The notes beneath the pieces are model-generated. The model saw only the letters and a list, made by a program, of their open reading frames with translations, was not told the DNA's origin and did not search any database. A program made the position numbers and the translations under genes. Below are positions 22,737-28,710 of a DNA stretch of 28,710 nt, piece by piece (position 1 is the stretch's first letter; every line of letters begins with the position of its first letter). The stretch is from an uncultured Oscillospiraceae bacterium (GTDB taxonomy: Bacteria; Bacillota; Clostridia; Oscillospirales; Oscillospiraceae): the NCBI GenBank assembly GCA_934567115.1, contig CAKTJA010000005.1, forward strand, positions 1-28,710, in the 5' to 3' direction.

Positions 22737-23669
22737 ATGAGCGTGCTGAACGATATCCTGCTGCTGTCGGCGCTGGCGCTCGGCGGACTCGGGCTGGTCG
22801 CCTTTCCCGCCGAAAGCGCCGCCGCCGCGCGTGAGGGGCTGGCGCTGTGCTTTGAAACGGTGCTGCCCGCCCTTTTCCCGTTTTTTGTGCTCTCGTCGCT
22901 TCTGATCGAAAGCGGCGCGCCGCGTGCGCTCGGCCGGGCGCTCTCCGGCTTTATGCGGCCTCTGTTCGGCGTGAGCGGCGCGGGAGCCGGCGCGCTGGCG
23001 CTCGGTCTGCTCGGCGGCTATCCCGTCGGCGCGAGGACCGCAGCCGAGCTGTACGCCCGTGGCGAGGTGAGCCGCGAGGAGGCCGAGCAGCTGCTTGCCT
23101 TCTGCAACAACTCCGGTCCCGGCTTTTTTCTGGGCGTGTGCGGCGCTTCGGTTTTCCACAGCGTGCGGGCCGGCGCGTATCTCTATCTGATCCACGTGCT
23201 TTCCGCCCTGCTGACCGGCGTCCTGCTGCGCCGAGGCTCCTCCGTTTCCCGTCCGGACCGCCGTGCGGCGGGGGACGCCTCCGCGTTCGACCTTGCCGCC
23301 GCGTTTCCCGCCGCCGTGCAAAGCTCGTTTGCCGCCGTGTGGAACGTATGCGGCTTTGTCGTGCTTTTCATGGTGCTGCTTCGGCTTTTGACGCTGCTCC
23401 CGCCGCTGGGCGGACTTCCGCCGCTTGCCCGCGCGGCGCTCTTCGGCTTTGTGGAAATGACGAACGGCGCGGCCGCGCTTCCCGCCACGAGGTCCGGCTT
23501 CGTGCTCTGCGCCGCCATCATGAACTGGGGCGGGCTGAGCGTTCAGGCGCAGACGCGCGCCATGGTCCTGCCCGCCGGGCTTTCCGCCGGGCGCTGTCTT
23601 CCCGGCAAGGCCGTGCAGACGATTGTGGGACTGCCGCTTTCCCTGCTCGCGGCGGCCCGTTTGTTTTAA
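22737..23669 (+). CDS. ylbJ: Sporulation integral membrane protein YlbJ
   Basis: YlbJ is a SigmaE-dependent mother-cell membrane protein needed for the spore cortex in Bacillus. The 310-residue product is polytopic (about eight hydrophobic segments). The signature pieces are LCFETVLPALFPFFVLSSLLI (about 37-57), GGYPVGAR (93-100) and AFCNNSGPGFFLG (about 121-133), all YlbJ hallmarks within the nucleoside-recognition/Gate-like fold. GGAGGAGG lies about 8 bases before the ATG. It is preceded by a terminator and followed 49 bases later by the SpoU gene in the same direction. I see no clear promoter in the 22650-22736 gap. Confidence 0.9.
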   Translation: MSVLNDILLLSALALGGLGLVAFPAESAAAAREGLALCFETVLPALFPFFVLSSLLIESGAPRALGRALSGFMRPLFGVSGAGAGALALGLLGGYPVGARTAAELYARGEVSREEAEQLLAFCNNSGPGFFLGVCGASVFHSVRAGAYLYLIHVLSALLTGVLLRRGSSVSRPDRRAAGDASAFDLAAAFPAAVQSSFAAVWNVCGFVVLFMVLLRLLTLLPPLGGLPPLARAALFGFVEMTNGAAALPATRSGFVLCAAIMNWGGLSVQAQTRAMVLPAGLSAGRCLPGKAVQTIVGLPLSLLAAARLF

Positions 23670-23718
23670 GCTCCCCGCCCGTGGGCGGCACCTCAAAAGA
23701 AATGAAGGTCGAGGTCCC

Positions 23719-24570
23719 ATGCCGAACATTCAACCCATCTCCGATTTTTCCGACCCCGCGCTGGACGTTTACGCCCGCACGACGGAAAACCAGCTCGTCA
23801 ACCGCGCGGACCCGGAGCAGGGCCTTTTCATCGCGGAAAGCCCCCGGGTCATCGAGCGCGCGCTGGACGCGGGCTACACGCCCGTCTCCCTTTTGACGGA
23901 GCCGCGCCATATCGAGGCGAACGGCCCCCTGATCGCGCGCTGCGGCGGCGTTCCAGTCTACACGGCGGAGCTTTCGATCCTCCGCCGGCTCACGGGCTTT
24001 CCTCTCACGCGCGGGATGCTCTGCGCGATGCGCCGCAAGCCTTTGGCAAGTCTTGAGGCGGTCTGCGCCGACGCGCGCCGCGTCGCCGTGCTGGAGGATG
24101 TGATGAACCCGACCAACGTCGGCGCGATCTTCCGCTCCGCCGCCGCGCTCGGAATGGACGCTGTGCTGCTCACCAGCGCGTCGAGCGACCCGCTCTACCG
24201 CCGCGCCGTCCGCGTGAGCATGGGCACGGTCTTTCAGATCCCGTGGACCCGCCTCCCCGCCGGCGGCGCATGGCCTCAGGCGCTGCGCTCGCTCGGCTTT
24301 TCGCTTGCGGCGATGGCGCTGCGCGACGACGCGCTTTCCGTCCGCGCCCCGCAGCTTGCGGCGGCGGAGCGGCTGGCCATCGTTCTCGGCACCGAGGGCG
24401 ACGGCCTCGCGGCCCGGACGGTCGCGGCGTGCGACTTCACCGTTCGTATCCCGATGTCGCACGGCGTGGACTCGCTCAACGTCGCCGCAGCCAGCGCGGT
24501 CGCGTTCTACCAGCTCGGCCTGTGCGCGCCGGGGGAGGACCGCGCCGCAGACGCTTTGCCGCTCCCGTAA
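23719..24570 (+). CDS. SpoU/TrmH family RNA 2'-O-methyltransferase
   Basis: A 283-residue SPOUT methyltransferase that transfers a methyl group to a ribose 2'-OH of tRNA or rRNA. An N-terminal substrate-binding region (about 1-115) precedes the knotted domain with motif 1 NPTNVGAIFRSA (130-141, catalytic Arg139), motif 2 IVLGTEGDGL and motif 3 PMSHGVDSLNVAAASAVAFY. All three motifs are intact. The target nucleotide cannot be told from the sequence. I start at ATG 23719 (GAGG just upstream); an earlier in-frame ATG at 23623 lies within ylbJ. Confidence 0.91.
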   Translation: MPNIQPISDFSDPALDVYARTTENQLVNRADPEQGLFIAESPRVIERALDAGYTPVSLLTEPRHIEANGPLIARCGGVPVYTAELSILRRLTGFPLTRGMLCAMRRKPLASLEAVCADARRVAVLEDVMNPTNVGAIFRSAAALGMDAVLLTSASSDPLYRRAVRVSMGTVFQIPWTRLPAGGAWPQALRSLGFSLAAMALRDDALSVRAPQLAAAERLAIVLGTEGDGLAARTVAACDFTVRIPMSHGVDSLNVAAASAVAFYQLGLCAPGEDRAADALPLP

Positions 24571-24573
24571 ACG

Positions 24574-24611
24574 AAGCACCCCCGGATCGAACGATCCGGG
24601 GGTGCTTTTTT
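24574..24611 (+). terminator. Strong intrinsic terminator after the SpoU gene
   Basis: A perfect 13- to 14-bp stem (24576-24588 with 24593-24605, extendable by one pair) followed by TTTTTT (24606-24611). It sits 3 bases past the SpoU stop. On the minus strand it has only a weak T run, but it may also stop the convergent trkH transcript. Confidence 0.92.
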
Positions 24612-24707
24612 CAAAAAACGGCAGGGACCCTCTCAACCGGAAGGCCGGATACGCATGTCAGCCGGAGCAGACGCGCACCGCGCCGCGAACATCATCAAGC
24701 CGCGCGC

Positions 24708-26150
24708 TCACTTCCTGCGCCACACCGACGGAAGAAACAGCACCAGAAGCGGCATGATCTCCAACCGTCCGAGCAGCATCGTGAAGGAAAGCGCAAGCTT
24801 CGAGGCGGCGGAGAAGAAGGCAAAGTTCCTTGTCGGTCCCGCAAGGGACAGCCCGGGTCCGACGTTGCTGATGCTGGTGATCGTCGCGCTCAGCGAGGTC
24901 GCAAGATCCACCTCGTCCAGCGAGACCACGGCCGCGCACAGCAGCAGAATGACGACGTAGGCGAAGAAAAATCCGGAGACGGCGGAGATCGTCTCCTCCT
25001 CCACGCGCTGTCCGTCAAGCGTGATGGGGCGCACTTCACGCGTGTGGAGAATGCGGCGTAGCTCGCGCCGCAGCCCCTTGAAGAGCACCACGAAGCGCGA
25101 GACCTTCATTCCCCCCGAGGTGGAGCCGGCGCAGCCGCCGATGAACATGACCATCAGCAGCATGCTGCGGCAGAAGTGCGGCCAGAGGTCGTAGTCCTCG
25201 GTATAAAATCCGGTGGTGGAGATGATGGTCGTCACCTGAAACGCCGCCTGCTCGACAGCCTGATAAACGCCCTTTCCCGTCTTGAGGACAAGATCGACGG
25301 CGATCAGCGCAGTGGAGCCGAAGACGATCAGCGCATAGGCGCGCAGCTCCTCGCTGCGCAGCGCGTCGCGCACGCGCCGCGTCGCCGCCATGTAGAGCAG
25401 TGAAAAGTTAATTGACGAGATGAACATGAAAAAGATCAGGATCCAGTTGATCGCGCTGCTCCCATAATAGGAAATGCTCGCGTCGCGGACGGAAAAGCCG
25501 CCGGTGGAGATGGTGGTCAGCGCGGTGGTCACGGCGTCGAACCACGGCATCCCGGCAACGCGAAGCAAAACCGTCTGCGCGGCGGTGAGCGCGATGTAAA
25601 TGCTGTAAAGCGCCTGCGCCGTGTCCGCCGTGCGGGGCAGCAGCTTCGTGCTGATCGGACCGGGCGACTCCGCCCGCATCAGGTTGACGCTCCCCTCGCC
25701 GAGCTTCGGCAGCAGCGCCAGCATCATCACCAGAACGCCCATGCCGCCGAGCCACTGCGTCAGCGCCCGCCACAGGAGAATGCCGTGCGGCAGCGTCTCC
25801 ACCCGCGCGAACACGGACGCGCCCGTCGTCGTGAAGCCGGACACCGTTTCGAACAGCGCGTCGATATAGGACGGCAGCACGCCGCTCAAACGGTACGGCA
25901 GCGCGCCGAACAGCACAAGCACAAGCCACGCGAGCGCCACGGCAATATAGCCGTCGCGGGTCTGGAGGCGCGATTTCGCGGCGCGCAGACAGCGCAGGGG
26001 GACCCCCGCCGCAAAGCACGCCAGCGCGGAGAACGCAAATCCGGACGCATTCTCCCCGCGCGCCAGCGCAAGGAAAAACGGCGGCAGCAGAAACGTCCCC
26101 TCGATGCACAGGATAATGCCAAGTATCCTTAAAATAAATCTTTTGTTCAT
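24708..26150 (-). CDS. trkH: Potassium uptake protein TrkH/KtrB family (K+ channel subunit)
   Basis: A 480-residue membrane subunit of a Trk/Ktr potassium uptake system. The four selectivity-filter loops of the superfamily are all visible: TTTGAS (107-112), STGGFS (215-220), STTGFY (311-316) and SNVGPG (428-433), each with the conserved filter glycine. QWLGGMGVLVMMLALLP and GGCAGSTSGGMKVSR are further TrkH signatures. It lies 24 bases after trkA and should form a complex with it at the cytoplasmic membrane. GGAAGAAG precedes the ATG. Confidence 0.94.
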   Translation of the reverse strand: MNKRFILRILGIILCIEGTFLLPPFFLALARGENASGFAFSALACFAAGVPLRCLRAAKSRLQTRDGYIAVALAWLVLVLFGALPYRLSGVLPSYIDALFETVSGFTTTGASVFARVETLPHGILLWRALTQWLGGMGVLVMMLALLPKLGEGSVNLMRAESPGPISTKLLPRTADTAQALYSIYIALTAAQTVLLRVAGMPWFDAVTTALTTISTGGFSVRDASISYYGSSAINWILIFFMFISSINFSLLYMAATRRVRDALRSEELRAYALIVFGSTALIAVDLVLKTGKGVYQAVEQAAFQVTTIISTTGFYTEDYDLWPHFCRSMLLMVMFIGGCAGSTSGGMKVSRFVVLFKGLRRELRRILHTREVRPITLDGQRVEEETISAVSGFFFAYVVILLLCAAVVSLDEVDLATSLSATITSISNVGPGLSLAGPTRNFAFFSAASKLALSFTMLLGRLEIMPLLVLFLPSVWRRK

Positions 26151-26174
26151 AGCAGTCTTCTTCCGTGCGGCGGC

Positions 26175-27533
26175 TCAGCGCACAAGAATATCGTTAAGAT
26201 CCTTGAGGAACAGGGACTTCGCCACCACGATCACGCGGTCTCCCTCTGAAATGATGGAGTGTCCGTCGGGGATGATGAGCTTCCCCCCGTGCACGATCGC
26301 GGCGATCAGAAGTCCGGGCTTGAAGTGCAGGTCCTTGAGCGGCGAATTGAGAAAATGCGTCGCCGCGCCCGCCGTGAACTCCACCGCCTCCATCGCTCCG
26401 CCGAGCAGCTTGTGCAGACTCTCCACGGCGCTGCCCTGCGAGTTCGCAAGTCCGCGCACATAGCTTGAGATCTGGCTCGCCGTGGCGTCCCGGGGCGAAA
26501 TGACGGTGTCTATGCCAAGCTCGTGGACCAGCGCGGTATAGTTCGGCCGCGACATCTTCGGCAGCACCTTTGCAACGCCCGCCTCTCTGGCGGACAGCGC
26601 CATGAGAAGATTCTCCTCGTCGCGCCCGGTGACGGACACGAACGCATCCGCGTCGAAGATCCCCTCGGATTCCAGCAGCTCATGATCCGTCCCGTCGCCG
26701 TGGATGACGGTCGCCTTCGGCAGCTTCTCGGCAATAGACACACATTTCTCCTCGTCCTGCTCGACGATCGTGATATGTGTGCCAAGCCCCTCGAGCGCCC
26801 ATGCGAGATAAAGCGCGATGCGTCCGCCGCCGAGCACGCTCAGCCGGCGGATGGGCGCGGTCTCGCGGCCCATGCTGCGCAGCACGCGGCTCGTCTCCGT
26901 GGGCGTGCCGACGGCGTAAACGCGGTCCCCCTGCTGCGGCACGAAATGTCCGTTGGGGACCAGCACCTCGTCCCCGCGCTTCGCCGCGCACAGCAGCAGC
27001 GCGTTCGGGTGCAGACGGTTGTACTCGATCAGGCTCTTTCCCGCCATGCTGTCTCCCGGCTCGATCTGAAAGCCGATCAGCTCGACGATGCCGTTGGCAA
27101 AGCTCTCCACGCTGAAGGCGGCGGGGACGCGCAGGACCCGCGCGATCTCCTGCGCGGCGGCGTACTCCGGGTTGATGATAAGGTCAAGCCCGATCTCCCG
27201 CCGCAGGATGGGCGCGTCGCGGAAATACTCCGGGTTGCGCACGCGGGCGACCGTATGCCTCGCGCCGAGCTTCTTCGCCATCAGCGAGCAGACCAGATTC
27301 ACCTCGTCGTCCGCCGTCACCGCGATCACAAGGTCCGCGTCCCGCACGCCCGCGCGCAGCAGCACGCTTACGCCCGCGCCGTTCCCCTCGACGCACATGG
27401 CGTCAAGCGCAGCGTCGGCATGACCGATCGCCGCAGCGCTTTTGTCCACCAGAACAAGATCGTGCTCCTCGCCAACCATCTGCTGCGCGATGGCAAAGCC
27501 GACCTTTCCCAAACCGACAATAATAATTTTCAC
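26175..27533 (-). CDS. trkA: Trk system potassium transporter regulatory subunit TrkA
   Basis: The cytoplasmic NAD(H)/nucleotide-binding subunit gating TrkH. The 452 residues form two tandem RCK units, each an N-terminal Rossmann part and a C-terminal TrkA_C part. The first has IIVGLGKVGFAIAQQM (G7, G9, G12) with acidic VLVDKS. The second, from about 229, has LGGGRIALYLAWALEGLG, VEQDEEKC and GDGTDHELLE. The full two-unit form is TrkA-type, not the single-RCK KtrA. The start codon is GTG at 27533 with GGAGAG upstream. It follows the YihY-family gene by 42 bases and precedes trkH by 24. Confidence 0.94.
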   Translation of the reverse strand: MKIIIVGLGKVGFAIAQQMVGEEHDLVLVDKSAAAIGHADAALDAMCVEGNGAGVSVLLRAGVRDADLVIAVTADDEVNLVCSLMAKKLGARHTVARVRNPEYFRDAPILRREIGLDLIINPEYAAAQEIARVLRVPAAFSVESFANGIVELIGFQIEPGDSMAGKSLIEYNRLHPNALLLCAAKRGDEVLVPNGHFVPQQGDRVYAVGTPTETSRVLRSMGRETAPIRRLSVLGGGRIALYLAWALEGLGTHITIVEQDEEKCVSIAEKLPKATVIHGDGTDHELLESEGIFDADAFVSVTGRDEENLLMALSAREAGVAKVLPKMSRPNYTALVHELGIDTVISPRDATASQISSYVRGLANSQGSAVESLHKLLGGAMEAVEFTAGAATHFLNSPLKDLHFKPGLLIAAIVHGGKLIIPDGHSIISEGDRVIVVAKSLFLKDLNDILVR

Positions 27534-27575
27534 GTATAACTCTCCATTCTGCCGTCCGCGCCGAAGCGGCGCCGT

Positions 27576-28472
27576 TTATGCCGCGGTCTCTTCGTCCCGC
27601 CCGGCCCTCAGCTCCATCAGGACGCTGTTGAACTCCGCACCCATTATCATCATCGTGGCCGTCAGATACAGCCACAAAAGCAAAACAATAATCGCCCCGA
27701 TCGAGCCGTAGATCACGGAGTAGTTCGCCGCGCTCTCCACATACAGGGAGAAGAGGAGGGAGAGCGCCATCCACGCCACCAGACTCAAAAGCACGCCGGG
27801 CCAGATATAGTGGACGCTGCGCGTCTCCTGCGCAAGCGCGTACAGCGCGGCGAGCGCAAGAAACACGATCACCCCCAGCAGCACGAAGCGCAGCGAATTC
27901 CACAGCTCCGCAAAGCGGGCGCTGAGCGGGATGACGTCCGCCAGCAGGTCCAGCACGCGGCGGCCCACCGTCACAAGCACCAGCGAGAGCAGGATCGTCA
28001 GGATCAGGCAGATCGTATACAGAAACACCTTTGCCTGATGCCGCAGAAAATGCGTCGGGTGGCCCATTCCGTACGCCTTGCGCACCGAGAGCAGAAGCGC
28101 GTTCGCCGCGCGCATCGGGAACCAGACGGAAAAGATCAGGCTGAAGGTCATCAGCGTGCGGCTTGAAACGCGGGAGACATAGCGCAGATACTGCACCAGA
28201 AGCTCCAGCACCTCGGCGGGGATCAGCGTGCCGAGGTCGCGCAGGAAGCCCTCGATATCCACGGCGAAAATGCCCACAAGGTTGCTCAGGAAGATGAGCA
28301 GCGGGAATATGGCAAAGAGCAGGTAATAGGTCAGCGCCGCGCTGTCGCGGGCGACCCGGTGCTCAAAATAGCGGCCGGCAAGCATCGCCGTCCCGCGAAA
28401 AAAGCGGTTTTGTCCGATCCGCCTGAGCAAGGCCGGCTCACCCCCGATCCGTAAAACTTTCGTTAGAGGCAT
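27576..28472 (-). CDS. YihY/virulence factor BrkB family membrane protein
   Basis: A 298-residue polytopic protein of the YihY/BrkB family (formerly misnamed RNase BN), with about six membrane segments. Family motifs are ARDSAALTYYLLFAIFPLLI near residues 41-60, SVRKAYGMGHPTHFLR in the middle and AANYSVIYGSIGAIIVLLLW in the C-terminal half. Function is unresolved; transport or envelope roles have been proposed. I start at ATG 28472 because upstream sequence is promoter-like and unlike the family. There is no good ribosome binding site, and an extended -10 lies only about 13 bases before the ATG, so the mRNA would be almost leaderless. It is upstream of trkA and trkH on the same strand. Confidence 0.88.
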   Translation of the reverse strand: MPLTKVLRIGGEPALLRRIGQNRFFRGTAMLAGRYFEHRVARDSAALTYYLLFAIFPLLIFLSNLVGIFAVDIEGFLRDLGTLIPAEVLELLVQYLRYVSRVSSRTLMTFSLIFSVWFPMRAANALLLSVRKAYGMGHPTHFLRHQAKVFLYTICLILTILLSLVLVTVGRRVLDLLADVIPLSARFAELWNSLRFVLLGVIVFLALAALYALAQETRSVHYIWPGVLLSLVAWMALSLLFSLYVESAANYSVIYGSIGAIIVLLLWLYLTATMMIMGAEFNSVLMELRAGRDEETAA

Positions 28473-28478
28473 GGAAAC

Positions 28479-28493
28479 GACTACACTATAGCA
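28479..28493 (-). promoter_or_regulatory. Extended -10 promoter of the YihY-trkA-trkH operon
   Basis: On the minus strand TGCTATAGT gives a -10 TATAGT (28490-28485) with an extended TG. The -35 region is weak (TTTCTT). Transcription would begin near 28479, only about 7 bases before the ATG at 28472. Confidence 0.5.
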
Positions 28494-28581
28494 CAGGCCG
28501 CCAAAAAAAGAAAGAGAAAGATTCCGCGTTTCCGCCTTGCGGTATTTTTGCCCGGCCGCGGCGGAAAAATCAGCCAAACGC

Positions 28582-28617
28582 TTGACAAGCGGAAAAAAGC
28601 CGAATATTATATAAATA
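28582..28617 (+). promoter_or_regulatory. Sigma-A promoter upstream of the M-box
   Basis: A perfect -35 TTGACA (28582-28587), a 17-base spacer and TATTAT (28605-28610). The predicted start is near 28617, a few bases before the riboswitch. It diverges from the YihY operon. Confidence 0.85.
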
Positions 28618-28624
28618 TAGTAAT

Positions 28625-28710
28625 AATCGCGTATCCGGTAGGTAAGGCTACCATCAGGATATGGACTGCTGCCGCAGAGTCGTGGAGACACGATGCGAGG
28701 GTTTGAACAG
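28625..28710 (+). promoter_or_regulatory. M-box (ykoK) Mg2+ riboswitch, 5' part, cut by window end
   Basis: The sequence has the conserved M-box core in order: GGTAGGTAAGGCTACC (28637-28652), GGATATGGACTGCTGCCGC (about 28657-28675), the short hairpin TCGTGGAGACACGA (28680-28693), and GGGTTTGAACAG running to the window end. This corresponds to the GTTAGGTGAGGCTCCT ... CTGCTGCC ... GGGTCAACAG order of the Bacillus ykoK leader. M-box RNAs bind Mg2+ and turn off mgtA, mgtE or corA-type Mg2+ transporter genes (some variants control Mn2+ genes). The 3' part of the aptamer, the expression platform and the target gene lie outside the window. Confidence 0.85.

Noticed and set aside
1..28710. CRISPR arrays, tRNA or rRNA genes, transposases, phage genes and toxin-antitoxin pairs
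   Set aside because: I looked for regular repeats, tRNA-like cloverleaf ends, and mobile-element or defence motifs and saw none, apart from the possible DUF1016-like tail at the left edge.

Overview
The window looks like ordinary chromosome from a high-GC, endospore-forming member of the Clostridia, probably an Oscillospirales-type anaerobe. This is inferred from the sporulation genes yqfC, yqfD and ylbJ, strong AGGAGG-type ribosome binding sites, the Bacillus/Clostridium order yqfC-yqfD-phoH-ybeY-era-yqzL, a Firmicutes-type ArgR, an M-box leader and short operons separated by intrinsic terminators. No rRNA, tRNA, CRISPR array, transposase or prophage gene was seen. Coding is dense except at the AT-richer left edge.

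Layout. (a) 1-340: the tail of a plus-strand gene, possibly DUF1016/YhcG-like, in AT-rich DNA, then two back-to-back terminators. (b) 364-2257, minus: argR and an RlmI-type rRNA methyltransferase behind a sigma-A promoter that overlaps a probable ARG box. (c) 2308-7613, minus: maf-mreC-mreD-PBP2-MFS, a cell elongation cluster lacking mreB and rodA locally. (d) 7672-10193, minus: zapA and a U32/RlhA-type protein. (e) 10259-12699, minus: an MBOAT acyltransferase with an SGNH partner. (f) 12914-15109, plus: birA and two half-size chromate-family transporter genes, overlapping stop to start. (g) 15502-19704, minus: yqfC, yqfD, phoH, ybeY, era and a 37-codon yqzL-like gene. (h) 19774-24611, plus: NUDIX and DUF523/TudS; aminotransferase and Dabb protein; YlbJ; SpoU methyltransferase. 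(i) 24708-28472, minus: YihY family, trkA, trkH. (j) 28582-28710, plus: a sigma-A promoter and the 5' part of a probable M-box Mg2+ riboswitch whose gene lies outside the window.

The genes serve translation and ribosome maturation (rlmI, rlhA-like, ybeY, era, spoU), envelope growth and division (mreCD, PBP2, maf, zapA, MBOAT/SGNH), sporulation (yqfCD, ylbJ), and ion homeostasis (trkAH, ChrA pair, M-box). I found no strong candidate for a new multi-gene system. The points most worth a second look are the truncated M-box, the very small yqzL-like gene, the translationally coupled NUDIX-TudS pair with its odd leader, the MBOAT/SGNH pair of unknown substrate, the birA-chrA-chrA arrangement and the ArgR operator.
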